Source of the DNA: Dipetalonema caudispina
Lineage: Eukaryota; Nematoda; Chromadorea; Rhabditida; Onchocercidae
Reading direction: 5' to 3'
Assembly (NCBI GenBank): GCA_013365325.1
Contig: JABVXV010000034.1
Coordinates: 124,001 to 188,000, forward strand
Length of the DNA stretch: 64,000 bases
The position numbers were made by a program, and so were the translations under genes. The notes beneath the pieces are model-generated. The model was not told the DNA's origin, did not search any database, and saw nothing but the letters and a program-made list of their open reading frames with translations. Of the stretch, positions 12,601-25,477 are shown piece after piece (position 1 is the stretch's first letter; each line of letters begins with the position of its first letter).

Positions 12601-13689
12601 AAGATATTTTCACTTCTAAGTTGCTATTCATTCATTTACTTTCTTTGTAATCAAATTGTTGAAGTAAGAAATTCGTCAAAAATAATTACTAACAAAAATT
12701 TGTAATTTCATCAAAAGTGGGGCAAAAATTTGCGGAGGCATTCTTATAATCTTCTTCCTTAAATTGATCAGTTTTGAAAGATGTTTCAAATTGATAACTG
12801 ATAAGGCGTGATACTGTTGTTTCATAAATGACAGATGATAATAAGGAAAGCTTTGAGAAATTCCGTTTCAATACTGACTCTGAAGTTCTGTAAAAATTCT
12901 TAACAACCATCTTATCTCTATATTATTGGTGATGCATTAGAGAAAGCTTAAGAAATTAGCAAAAATTTCTTCGTATTGACAAATTTTAGGAACTTTTTAA
13001 AATTATAAAATTTTCAAAATTTTGAAAGTACCGATAAATATCTTTCATTCATTCCTCAAAAGATACTCCGCTAATTTTCTCTTTCCATATTTTTCAGCTT
13101 ACCTAAACATCGGTAATATTTGATCTTTCGATTCAACTTGAATCATTTCCATAACTTTATCTTTCATTTCCTCTTTTAACATTTTTTCTTTCGTATATAC
13201 CTTATAATCACTTCTTACTTTGCTGAAAAATTCTCGAAAATGATTTAGTAATAAAATGTTAGTATATTTTACTCTAAAAAAAAGGATCGAATTATGTAAA
13301 TTTCCTATATCTAAAACATTTTGCATGTTCACTGATTTCATGATCATTACTCTTTATATTTCATTTAATATATTGAAATTTTCCACTTTTTGTTTTGAGC
13401 ACAATTTTTTTACTTACTATTACTTTTAGCTTAACAATGATTGTGTATTCTTTGCAAATGATCACTATTTATAGCATATCAAATATTGTTTATCATTTTA
13501 CTTTTAATTATTTAATATATTTAAGAAGTGAAAAATTTCTAATTTCATTTAAAAAACATTTTTAAGATTTAATTACAAAACATACATATGTTTGCTACCA
13601 AAATAAATGAACAATAATGTTGAGCCAAGCACAATTACAGCTAAAATATTATTTCGTCGGCAACAGCGTCTATATGGAAATATTGCCAT
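9624..13689 (-). CDS. Beta-1,4-galactosyltransferase-family glycosyltransferase, paralogue A
   Basis: Type II Golgi membrane enzyme of family GT7, expected to add Gal or GalNAc in beta-1,4 linkage to GlcNAc on glycoproteins or glycolipids. Exons in coding order: 13689-13586, 13222-13103, 12887-12694, 12437-12313, 12081-11965, 11562-11378, 10857-10742, 10363-10255, 10054-9979, 9692-9624; all phases agree and give 404 aa. A short basic cytoplasmic end is followed by a membrane segment (about residues 15-31), a stem, then GPIS, GGHWKP, IIPFRDR, the metal-binding DVD at 251-253 (FHDVDMFP), VGGVLAI, GWGGEDDD (312-319), the ERPD region, M and H of VMLRH as metal ligands, and LYYHLYVDVGRPP at the end. 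Met288 lies at the position of Tyr289 of bovine B4GALT1. Eight of ten exon lengths equal those of paralogue B. Closest named relative: C. elegans BRE-4 type. Confidence 0.9.
10685..10771. repeat. Imperfect tandem duplication across an exon-intron junction of glycosyltransferase A
   Basis: About 42-45 bases are present twice: 10730-10771 (end of the exon encoding GWGGEDDD plus its donor) and 10685-10729 (inside the intron). Both copies keep the donor string GTTAGTTAATTG in coding orientation. The intronic copy carries a small insertion and substitutions. Confidence 0.8.
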
Positions 13690-13713
13690 TTTGTTCACAT
13701 ATAAATGATTTAC

Positions 13714-13715
13714 CT
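13714..13715 (-). promoter_or_regulatory. AG acceptor 24 bases before the start codon of glycosyltransferase A
   Basis: On the minus strand TTAATTGACAG ends 24 bases before the ATG at 13689. It could be a spliced-leader or 5'-UTR acceptor. The pyrimidine tract is weak. Confidence 0.3.
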
Positions 13716-14405
13716 GTCAATTAAAGCAACAAATTTTTGAAAAAAAAAAAGTGAAAATTTGCATAAAATTTATTTTGCATGAAAAGTTATGGAAGATAAT
13801 TCTATTAATGAAGGGATTGAATGCTTAACATTTAGTGAGAAATGTTAAATGCGTCAAAATATCGTTTTGAACGATTTGATTTCAATTATTTTGAAGGAAT
13901 TTCAATTTTTTATAAAAATTTTTTATTTTCCAACATTCTTTACTGTTTGTAATATTTGGTATAAATTTAGCTATTATTAAGTGTGATCGCTGAATAAGTA
14001 AGTAAGTAAGTCTGTTAGTAGTATCATTTTCTGTAATAATTCTGAACTTCTTATCATTTATCACGACAACTTACCGTTAATTATGTGATTCCGTCATTAC
14101 AATCATCGGTATGATAATGAATACAAAAGACGTAAATCCAACATAGAATGAGTACTTTCTTTGCTTATCCAAAATTGCATTAAATCGACAATTTATAGCA
14201 TAGTGGAAAAATGTCAAATTTCAATCTAATATTATAAATGGCAAAAAAATTTGAGTATTTATCGAAGTGCATAAATCAATGTTATTAAAAGGTAAACAGT
14301 TGAATCAGTATTTGAGTACTATGCAAAAATTTTCATCTTCTCTTCTCTCGATATATTGATACTAATTGATTTGTTCAGGATTCTAGATTCAATTCTTCTG
14401 GAGTG

Positions 14406-14446
14406 AAGAGAGAGAGAGAGAGTTTTTTTTTTTTTTTTTTTTTTTT
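14406..14446. repeat. GA microsatellite followed by T24
   Basis: An alternating GA run to 14422 is followed directly by 24 T residues (14423-14446). Confidence 0.85.
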
Positions 14447-16718
14447 CACCAGTTATTCATTAAAAATTAAAGCTCATAATGTGATAAGAAATTTCTAATT
14501 GTTATTTCTTAATTGAAAACAATGTGTAGTGTTGTTAAAGGATGTATTATCATTATGATATTACATTGATGATTAGAATCATTGAAAATGTTGGAGAATT
14601 CTGGAAATGATCATTAGAAATATTAACAATAATAGTACCATAATGTGTTACATGGTTCATCGTTATTTACTACTAGTTTCAACTTTTTAATTAAAATACA
14701 TGTCGTATGCAAATTTGAATATGAAATTTAAAACAAATTAGTGCTAATTATAGCATTAATTTCAAAAAAAAAAAAAGGAAGGAAAACAAAGAAAGTCAAA
14801 TAATGAAAATAATATTTAAGAAAGATAAACCTAAAGAATTCAATCTTAATCATTATTTTTCATATCCTGTATTGCAAAAAAAACGAAAAGCAAATTTCAA
14901 ATGTAATATTTTCATTTTCCAGTTAATTCACAGCAACCTTATGGAAATTTGCATATCTTGTAAGATGGAAATCATTTCCAATCAATTTTGATATATGCAA
15001 TCCTGTGACAATTAGTAAAGATACTCTTCGGATGCTAGAATTTACATTACATATAAAATATTACCTTCGTTTTTCATATTTCAGATAATTCGCTTATCAC
15101 TATTACTAAATTTCTTGCATAGAAAATTTTGATTTATCAGGAAAAATCTTATATATTAAGTTTTAATTTATTGGCAATAAAAGGATGAAAATCAGCTCAT
15201 CTAAGAGATATTTCCAATATTCTAATGAATATCAAATAAGCATAATGATCAACAGATCAAGTTAAATAAAACTTGACTGATGAATTTGGTAAGATTTATT
15301 TGACAGCTTTCAATGTAAAGTTTCATTTATTATTTCGTTAATTTGGAAATATGAGAAGATATTTTGTTTCATTCAATATAATACAATAGTATAATTGTAA
15401 ATTGGATGGAACTATACAATGACATTTGTTCCAGTAAAATGATATCCTACCGTTGATTGTCCTATTTGTATTATTTGAGAGATTTTGGAAAATTTTTTAG
15501 TTGAATATTTATGCTTTTTGTACTTTTCAAAATACAAATTAAATTCTTTAAACATAAATTAAATTCTTTCATTTGAGACTTTTTTTTTCCGAAACAATCT
15601 TTGTGATAATAAAACACAATGAAAGGAAAAACAAAACTAAAATTGATTGTCAGGATCATTGCTGTTATCACTAATATTTTCCTAAATGATATATCAGGCG
15701 ATATACCGGGTAGATGAAATAAATTAGGTGATAGATTTGAAAATTCTTTCAATTCTTTCCTTCTTAAGAGAAATTTTATCGTTGTAGTTTTATTTTGCAT
15801 TAAATTATAAACATTAACTTCCAATTAAAAAATACAACATTACACTGCAGAAATGTCATATTCAAATGTAGTACAACTCAACAAATTTTGGAATAATATC
15901 ACCAAATGTAATGAGAAAACCAAACTCTTATGAAATGGGCATAATATTGAGTATTGTGACATGTGGAGTAAGAGAGAGCAGAAACATATAGGTTTCAAGA
16001 AGAGAAAGAAAGTGAAAGGTTTTTTTTTTTACCGGTATGTACATTCTTCCACTGGTATAAAATTAATTTCGAATTAGTACTTGTTGAAAAAAACCAATCA
16101 AGAAATGAAATGATTCCCTGATTAAAAGTCAACATTACTAACCCGTAACGATCAATTCAGTTTTGGCAGAGATGAATCAACGGTCACACAAATGCATAAT
16201 CTGAATTTTTTTTTTCCTCTGGAAATTTGAGCTTAAGATGAACAATTGAAAACGATACAAGGTAATAAGCATTTTCATAGTAAGTGATTACATCTTCAAT
16301 CTGAAATTTAATAGAAAAAGCGAAACCATGAACGATCAGTTAACAGACTATTTTTATGTACAAAATTTATACGCAGAATTCAGATTTTTTTACAATTTCT
16401 TTTCAGAAATAACTTTCGAATATCTCAAGACTAAATGAAGTGAAGAGATGTAAAACAATGAAATACTTTTGTGCGCTAAATCTAATTCCTCATTACAATA
16501 AAGCACGAGGTACATAAAGACGGAAATTTTGAAATCTGACAGACTGAGAAATACTTCGAAATTCTAACAGCATCACCATGAACACAAATAAATTTTAAAT
16601 ATTAATACTAATAAAAGAGGATTAGGAATAACATTGATGAACATAAAAAATCCGTACTACGTCAATAACAAAAAAAAAAAAAAAAGAAAGAAAAAATCAA
16701 TCATTCATACAAGCAACC

Positions 16719-16776
16719 AAATGAAATAGCAAATGATGTTTTATCACATCTTAGAACATCATCTGCTATTTCATTT
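16719..16776. ncRNA. Pre-miRNA-like hairpin (22-base arms, 14-base loop)
   Basis: The left arm 16719-16740 and right arm 16755-16776 are reverse complements over 22 bases with a single A/C mismatch. The loop is 14 bases, giving a 58-base hairpin, the right size for a microRNA precursor core. Either strand could be transcribed. I do not recognise the arm as a named miRNA, and a small inverted-repeat element is an alternative. Confidence 0.35.
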
Positions 16777-18208
16777 ACACCAGGACTAATATAAAATGAT
16801 CTTATGGTGTATTGGTTACAATATTACAAATTATATGATAAAAATGTTATTTAACCTATTATTTATGAAGAGAGGAGAGGGAAAGGATTGGATTCAATAT
16901 TAGTAAGTATATGGTTTAATATTGATAAACATTATACAACCTCCTGATTTTCAGGCAATATGGAAGTGAATTATCGCTATGATAATGTGAATCTGCTGTC
17001 ATCAACAACAGGGGCTTAGATGATTTAACAGCGGGAAAGCTGAATTATCACATTTGCAGTAAGATATATTTTTAAAGACAGATTTATATCATTGTCCTTA
17101 CATACTTATTCTATCAAATAAACATTGTTTGCAAAGTGAGAAAGATGAAGCTGAAAGGTGAGTATTCTGGGACTGACTGAAAATTGAATCAAAAAGATCT
17201 AAAAATAAGGGTAATAATGATACACTTGAGATCAACTTTGAATTTGGAAGGAGTAAGAAATCAAAAACAATAAATAAGTCAAGGAGTTATGGAGTTGCTG
17301 ATAAACAGCAATAAATGATCAAAATATTGATAAGGAGGAAGGATGCTTCCCTACTTGCGACAAAAACCAAGTTGAGCATGAGAACACCGGGTGTTTCAAC
17401 AAAGGCACAAAAAAAATTAGAACAGTTTTTTGATTGTGAATAAGAGAGAGATTTGTGCTGCCTAGGTTAAAAGATGCCTCATATCGTGTAGGTTGGCTGA
17501 AGACAGCTGAAGTTACATACATGTTTACCAGTTGCATATGTTAGAAAGTAAAGGTATTACTATGATTTACAGTGTATGTTGCAGAAGGAACGTCAAAACT
17601 AGATGTGAAACATTTGAAAGGAATAGTGTTATGCGCATATAAAACTAAAGATTGCTCCTTACATATGTCATACTACTATGCTGCAGACATACATATGATT
17701 CTGGAGAAAGCTTTCAGATTTTTCACCAATAACCGTTTAACTTAAGCGGATTATATACTTAGAAAATTATATGAAAATGTCCTCAGCAAAAGTCATCGTA
17801 ATCGTGAATCGTTGAGAGGATGGAATGCCCAAGTCGGTTAGCACCAGAGAGAAGATATGTATAGTGAAACAAAAACATATGAAGATTTGAGTTGGATGAA
17901 AATCCACTGACAAGCCAATCCGAAAAATAACAAGATACCTCTTCATCTTATGGCTTTTTCGGAAGTCAAGAACTGTTTTGAAAAAATGATGTGTTCAATT
18001 CTGTAGATTATATGGAAATCTGTTTTCAAAAAGTTTCACTAAATATATTTCATCTACTCATTAGAACACTGGCTCACCTTTGGATTCTTTGAGCGTTATT
18101 ACATAACAACGATGAGATTCTACATAAAACGATAGAATCGAGTCTTTTCAAGACGACATAACTTCACGAAAGAGAAAATTTTACTAATCATAGTGTGTCA
18201 AAAAACTC

Positions 18209-21200
18209 TTATACCCAATCTGACGGCGGCTTGCCAACATCAACATATATGTGATAATATAACGGCCGCAGTGTAATCTGAAAAATTAAAAATTGTTAAC
18301 CTCCGAATCAAACTCTAATTAGAGTTCGAAACAGAGAGGAATAACAACACATTCCAATTCGACTGCCAATTTTCTGAAATCATGAGACGAAAACTCTTTT
18401 AAATTAAAAAATTAAAAAAAAAACAGATGTTCGGAAACAAACTTTTAATATTTTCCATGAAGTAACATTTAGACCATCTGTTCGATAGCGTGTTTCAGTT
18501 TCTTCTAATAATTTATATCTGCAAAAAAAGAATCGAATTTTGCTTGACCCAATATATCCACTGGTTTTCATCACTATGCCAATATTATGATGATGACGTA
18601 CCTTATTGCGGTAATAAGCAATGTGTTAGTTAATTTACCCATAAATGGCCAGTTTAAACAATATCGTAGATAATCACATGTGAAATAAGGCTTATCATCG
18701 TCAATTATATAGTTTCCTGCTAAACAACAGCAGGTATCGCTGAACTTGGTCCGGGATTTTCACAATTCCACGTGGACAAAAACATTATGTGCAGATGGAA
18801 AAAGGATAATGATATAGAAACGTACACTAATTTCGGTGCAACTCGTTTCCTTTTTACATGTTTGAGCATGGTAAATCGACCTGTGGTAACATCAGGCCTT
18901 TCAATGGTTAGATTTTGTGCCAGTATTCGTTTCCCTGTAACAGAGCAAGTCAAAATAACTAAAATACGTACACAATTTCATATATTTCATTCGAATTTCA
19001 CAATCATTTTTGATGGATAAACACAAATATCAGCCACAACACGCTCTTTTGCAGTGCAACTATATATTGGACACGGTCATCCAACAGTCACTCGGAAGAG
19101 GCTTCAAGATTAGCAGCTTAACCATTTCATGAAATCATAAGTGCTGTTGTTAACTAAAATTCAGAGACCATCTTTAAAATTTAAGGAGTGGTCCTAAGAC
19201 AAAAAACTGTTGACACTAACCCATATCATCGTCCTCACCGCCCCAGCCCCAATACATATTCGAATAACCATTTACTGCTCGGTAATCATCCATGCTAATT
19301 GCTAGAACGCCGCCAACTATTTCTTTATACCATAATCTACAAATGATAATTTTTCGTCAAACCGAATCATTAGTCTTCTGTAGGTATTTTTCAAGAGCAT
19401 AACCTTATTATAGTGATAAGCAATGCGTTAGTTAATTTACTCATAAATGTGTTATATACTGTAAACTTTGACGTGGAATAGCCATTTCAAAGCAACCATA
19501 ATGATAATCTTTTGACAACAAAAAGTAGAAAAAAAACATTAACACATCACTGCTTAGTAATTACGGTATGTTAAACCCAAAGTCAGAAAAAATAGACGGC
19601 AACATTCATTTCTGATAATTTTAAACGTTGTTTTGGAATCGAACGTTTCATAGTGATTTTAATGAAGCATAAGTAAAAATATAAGGCATCACACTGACAA
19701 TTCAGATAGAACTATGGAATAAAATTTTTGAAGAATGAATCAAAAACCGTTCAAACTAAGTGATTAGGAAATAATTCTAGTTGAAGACGAAAACTTACTG
19801 GTATCCAAGATTATTAACAAAAGCACCAATATGACGTGGTGTTGGTGGGCAACCGTAGAAATTACGATCGTCCTGTGGGAACATATCAACGTCATGAAAT
19901 ATAACACAGCTGACATTCAGACGTTCAGCCAAGCGAAATGCTGCATTCATTATTCGGCCTTTGTTAAACAAATCATTACCATACTAAAAAATCAACGTAT
20001 ACAAATCATGGAATTTCATTTTAACGAAAAAAACAAGAATCTTATCTGCTAGTCAAATTACATCAAATTATGACGGACGAAATGCAGTGATGTCGAAGGA
20101 TTTCTTCATTAATATAGAACATAAAGCGTTAGAGACTTAAAAAATTAAAAAATCCCAAGCAATGTCTTCAGGTTTATGTTAGTTTTTATTATTTCTTATA
20201 CCTGTTCTGTTACAATGAATCGGAAATCCAATTGCTGTCTTATAAACACTGGAACAAGAAAATCGATAAGATGGGTCAAATGTCTTTGACGATCTCGAAA
20301 TGGAATTATCACAGCTATCTGAAAGAGAAAAGAACTTATTCGAGGAACCCGCCAGAAACAAGTACAGGCAAAGAACAGTTTTTCTCTTCCATAAGACTTA
20401 ATGATTTCCGTTCGAGGATAAAATATAAATGGGGTTAAAACTTTCAAATTGACCTATAATTTTCAAATAAATTATTATTACTTAGCTCTTCATATAATAT
20501 TAAAATTCTTTACACTTAGCAGGAAGCTATTGAAAAGTGAAACCTGAATATTGAAAAACAAAAACAAGTGCATAAGGTTTTCTCACATGTTCAAACCTAG
20601 ACTTTTCATTTAATCAACTGAAATTTTAAAACGGTTCATCAAAAAATTACTTTATGCTCGGTAGTACAATCTTCTGGTTTCCAATGTCCGCCAGGTTTTA
20701 AATGTGGATAATGTTTCTGCACTTCGAATTCTTTCAAATTTGTTATTAAAAGCGTTGCTTGTGGTAGTTGTCCAACTGAAACAGTAGTGCATCAGGACAA
20801 AATATGGTTACCAATCAAATTCCACATTTAAGAAACGAAAAAAAAACGATATTACAGCTATGTAGTTTGGCTATAACCTTATCATTGTAGAACTGAAACC
20901 ATGCTTCTAAAATCTGCATGAAGCAGAAAAACGAACTTGCCAACCAATTTGCCCATTCTGGGTACTCATTCTTTTTTCGAAACTTACTCAATCTTCTGTT
21001 GTGTTCCGGATCTGGACATATCCTTTTCAAGTCACTTGACCTATTCTCCAGCAAACCTTTTTCAAGTTCAATAAATAATGAAATATCCTCTGCAAGTGGC
21101 TTGTCTTCCATAGTGACAGCCGCAGTGGCTGATGTTTCGTTCCGTTGTATATCAATATCTGGTGATCTGGAAAAAAAAGAACCTTCAAGCAAAAATGAAA

Positions 21201-22212
21201 AATAAATATTTCTTGCATTTCATGGCAATCATTCATCCACAATAATTACTTATGCGGCCAATAAAGGTCCGAGTTTTTTCATTGTGCCACTTCCTACAAC
21301 TGTTAGTTTCAACGAATACAAAAAACCATAGCGTTGAAAAATTTTCCTGCTCTGGAACACATACCACAATATATCAAAGTTGATATATCACGGCACATCA
21401 AAATTGGATATGAAGATTTATAGTAATTTACAATTCACATGATTGTATGCAAATCATCCATATTCACTTACTTGTTTAATTGTTTATATTCAATCCTCTG
21501 TTTAGGATGTACAGTTAACCTAACAGGAACGGAAGTAAATCCGAGAATAAAAAAACTATGACGAAGAAACTAGCAATGTTGAAAGTAATAGCAATATGCG
21601 TACATATACAAAAAAAAGAAAAAGAAAACCTTATTCGTTCTAGTATTACTTCATGGTCGTTCTGAACAAGCTTAACAACGCTTTCCTCATTTCCTTTGGC
21701 TTCTTCATTGTGAATAACTGGAGACTTCTTATTCACCGCATTCTGCTGCTGCTCAATACTTAAAATGTCGCGTGGTTTCGTAGTTTTCAACCTGAAAGAC
21801 CGCTGAAATATCATCCACTGACTTCACATACCAAATTTGCTACAATTTTTTTAGCTTGAGGACTTAAACATTATCACATACATGCATACAAAATGTATTT
21901 TTATTACATCTATCATATCATTAAATCTTCATAGTAAAATGAAATAGCAAAGCTGAAATCTGGGAATCTGACAAATGGACAAACAAGCATATACATACAA
22001 GGAACATGAAAACAAATATACATATGCACATAAATATATTAGTGGGAAACAAGTACATGAAATACATACACATATGAATATTAACACAGAAACAATATGG
22101 TAGCAAACCTTGTTGGCATGACTGATTTACCAATGATTAAATAAGTACAAGTTGTCGCTGTAAGAAGCAAGAGTAACTGCTTCACTGATAAATGTAAACA
22201 TTTTATCGCCAT
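18209..22212 (-). CDS. bre-4: Beta-1,4-N-acetylgalactosaminyltransferase-like, paralogue B (BRE-4 type)
   Basis: Golgi type II enzyme of family GT7. Exons in coding order: 22212-22109, 21791-21630, 21166-20988, 20775-20651, 20318-20202, 19983-19799, 19336-19221, 18934-18826, 18518-18443, 18277-18209; phases agree and give 413 aa. A membrane anchor (KQLLLLLTATTCTYLIIG, about residues 11-28) is followed by a Gln/Glu-rich stem, CPDPEHN, GGHWKPEDC, IIPFRDR, DVD at 260-262, VGGVLAI, GWGGEDDD, TIERPD, MLKH metal ligands and LYYHIYVDVGKPP. Ile297 occupies the bovine Tyr289 position. In known enzymes Ile or Leu there favours UDP-GalNAc, so a GalNAc transferase is the better guess. Exon 1 (104 nt) and exons 4-10 (125, 117, 185, 116, 109, 76, 69 nt) match paralogue A exactly; only stem exons 2 and 3 differ. 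The symbol rests on family likeness, not proven orthology. Confidence 0.9.
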
Positions 22213-22213
22213 T

Positions 22214-22215
22214 CT
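22214..22215 (-). promoter_or_regulatory. AG acceptor one base before the start codon of paralogue B
   Basis: On the minus strand GTAAAACAG ends one base before ATG 22212. The site lacks a good pyrimidine tract, so a trans-splice role is only possible. Confidence 0.25.
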
Positions 22216-24276
22216 GTTTTACAGCATTAACGATTACTGGTTGCAAATCCGTGAACAATCTGGTAGAAAACTGATGTCATTGATCTGAAATATAAATATT
22301 AAAACTGCAAAGGCAACCAATGAACAATTCATAAATAATAATAACAAGCAAGGGGATAACTCAAATCTATAAACTGTGAAATCTGTTTCACAATATTAGA
22401 GGCTACCTGCAGTATTCAAGATTTTCTGGAAGGCTGATATTTGTTTCAAATATTCGATGAACTCCTAACAATCACAAAATGTTGGTAAAAATTACAAATA
22501 AACTGAATAATTGTTCAGTAGAGTCATATTCAGCACCTGCGGCATACAACAAAGTATAATATTGGCCCATAAAATGCGAAAATAAATCTCTTTAAATTTG
22601 TTGTAAGGATTTCAGGTAAGAAATATAACGCATGTTCATTCTTTTTTCGCTTGATAAATGAAATTACCAATGCACTGTCAGCTTATTTTATTTTTCGTCT
22701 TATAAGGAGAGTATACTATGCGTAAAAGTTGATAGGGAAATTACATAGATCGCCGTTGCATAAACATTTCTTTGAATGCAATTTAGTATTTGCTTATTCA
22801 ACTATCTGCTAATAATAGGATAGCAAAATAAATTGTTCGCGGGTGGCGGAGAAATGATAGTTTATAGCTCATGAATTCACATGACTGTAGTTCTTCCTTT
22901 CCCACATTTAGGAGAAATATTTTCCTGTTCTGGGAAAACATATAAAATTTCATGATATTCGTGCAAATCATAAAAATATATTCATCAAATATGGACAATT
23001 AATCGAACACTGCATGAAATATAACGGGCCTTAAACTACACACCATCCGGAAGGAAGGCAAATAACGTCGGCACTGTTGACTGCAAATTTATTAAGCATG
23101 AAATCCTGCCTGAAGCACACCTTAATAGCTAAGTCTTAACTACTACATGTCTTGGAAATATAATTATACAGTTATTAGCAACATATTATAGTTAGTAGTA
23201 ATTTGTAGAAACTTTTAAACAAATAAAAATTTGGAATAGTTTACCATAGCATAGCATGTTGCTGTGATGGAGAGAATCATCTCTTTAGATCAATAAAAAC
23301 CGCGTGAAATTTGCTTCCTTATTATCATTTAATACCAAATCGTAAATTCTCAAAATAAAAGAATATAATTATAAAATCATTACATTAAAAAAAGAAAAAA
23401 TAAATATTCAACATTCATACGATTAAACACACAATTCGGATGAAAAAATTCAAAACTGAAACTATTTTAAAATCTAATATCTTGAATTACTCATAACTAA
23501 TAATATAGGGACGGTTTTTTAATCTAAACTTCAATTGAAACCTTCAAATCCAAAATATAAAAAGAGGGCTAGAGAGAGCGAGTGAAAAGTAACAAAAAAT
23601 AATAACCTTCAATCATGATGCTTTCAACATTTTTCATAATTTTTTAAACAAAAAACTTATAAATAAAACTCATATTTGTGGTGTAATAAACTAATTAACA
23701 TCAAATAAGGAAAGGACAATATTATCAGACATTGAAAAATAATGAAAAGAAATACAAATTTATTAATTAAATCATATAATACTGATCAATCCTAACCAAA
23801 AATTTCCTCAAAATTTAAATAAAAAATTAAGTGGTACTAATTTAACCAATCCCGCCAAACTTTCTTCTTATTACCACAACAAAAACTAATAAGAAATGAA
23901 AGTTACGGCCGCGCGGTACAAATGGATATGGTCATTATATCTCATTCAGATGGATTATTATTACTTTTTTTTTTTTTTACAGCTTCTAACTTTTAAATTT
24001 TATTCCAATTTAATTGAATGGAAAAATGGTAAAAGGAATAGAAATTTCAGTTCCTTAAAAAAAAATGCCATCATTATTTTCATTGTAAAATTTCACCAAA
24101 AATGTGTATCATCGTTTTATTCCTCTTCACTTCTTTCTTTTTCATACAATATACAATGTAATGGGCGGTGGGAAAAGAGACAAATGACAGTATTCATTTA
24201 CAGATAGAAGTGGAAGAAAATAAAACGATTGAAATTATTTAAAATCAACTATGAAAATAAAATATATGTACAAAAT

Positions 24277-24300
24277 GAGGGAGAGAGAGAGAGAGAGAGA
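24277..24300. repeat. GA microsatellite
   Basis: Alternating GA dinucleotides over about 24 bases. Confidence 0.9.
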
Positions 24301-24370
24301 AAGATGCATATAAATATTGATTTTGTTAGTTGGTTTTAAATAATTTCAATCATTTGTTTACATATATGAT

Positions 24371-24418
24371 AACAATAATAATAATAATAATAACAACAAC
24401 AACAACAACAATAGCAAC
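24371..24418. repeat. Compound AAT/AAC trinucleotide repeat
   Basis: A run of AAT units changes into a run of AAC units, then ends in interrupted copies. Confidence 0.9.
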
Positions 24419-24510
24419 AGTGTATACAGAGACATACAAATAACATGTGTCATGGCACAACAGAGCAAACTAATTTTGTTAGAAGTTTGTATCGGAAAAC
24501 TTAAAAAAGA

Positions 24511-24540
24511 GAAAGAGAGAGAGAGAGAGAGAAGAAGAAA
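24511..24540. repeat. GA/GAA microsatellite
   Basis: A purine-only GA dinucleotide run passes into GAA units. Confidence 0.85.
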
Positions 24541-25411
24541 GAATTGAATGATTAATGAGAAAATGGCAGGTAAAATAGATAGTTAACTGAATGAAATGGG
24601 TAAGATAAAAAGTGACGATAAATGAATTGATAAAAAAAAAAAATGTTTGGAACTAATTGTATATACATGCCGTTAGATTAACGTGTACCAGTGCGTGATA
24701 GTAACGTTGTAAACATGATATATTCAATCATTCATTTAGCTTTTTATAAAATTAAATCATTCAAATGGATCTAATAAATTTTTTCAAGATATTGATATTA
24801 TTTACATTGCTATGCATTTAAAAAATTTATTTCAAAATGATTGATTTTTATTAACATAGAATAATAAAAAGTTTTATTGGAAAGAAAAAGAATTTTTTAA
24901 GAAAAATAAGCAAATGAGATGATTGAATTTTTTGAAATTTCAATAAATTTAGTCGTATTTTTAAATGTTTTCATGCCATATTTTTCTCATTGATTGCTAT
25001 GCTATACAATTCTGAACATTTGAATAGAATGAATAAGACATAAAACATTAAAAATTTTAAGAAGAAAATATGACAATACAAAAAGGAAAAAATGAAAATA
25101 AAAAAAGATTTCAAAGTTTTACATTTTATTCAACCATAAATGATTCTATGGTTAAATTGATAAGCATACGATAAACAAAAAGTTGAGAAAAAAAATTGTA
25201 GTTATTCAAATAAGCATTAGGAAAAAGGCTTAAAATAAATTTATGTGTAATCGGGGTAAGTTAGTCAAGAATATTTGACCGGATCCGGCTTATAATCATA
25301 ATACCAATTAATGAGATGCATTCCGTATAGCTGATTACTTTTAGGGATAATGTTATCCTTGTAATGATGCAAAACAGTATCAATTGTATGTGATTAAAGC
25401 ATTTCGATATA

Positions 25412-25477
25412 AAACAGTCAAATATTTAGGTAATTTGTTAATTGTATTTTACAAATTACTTGAGTATTTGACTGTTT
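25412..25477. ncRNA. Pre-miRNA-like hairpin, 27-bp stem with G-U pairs only
   Basis: Arms 25412-25438 and 25451-25477 pair along all 27 positions if the plus strand is transcribed: 24 Watson-Crick pairs and three G-U wobbles, with a 12-base loop. The three differences are all of the kind that keep RNA pairing, which hints at a selected plus-strand RNA structure. No named miRNA recognised. Confidence 0.45.

Larger units (their letters stand above)
13716..18208. other. Intergenic region between the two glycosyltransferase genes
   Basis: No gene supported. It contains a GA run joined to T24 (14406-14446), a long A-rich run near 16670, and a near-perfect 22-bp inverted repeat at 16719-16776. The part from about 16 to 18.2 kb is a little less AT-rich than its neighbours; it directly follows the 3' end of paralogue B and may hold its untranslated region. 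Confidence 0.5.

Noticed and set aside
15471..15824. 117-codon minus-strand open frame between the glycosyltransferases
   Set aside because: AT-driven Lys/Phe/Ile-rich translation without domain or splice context.
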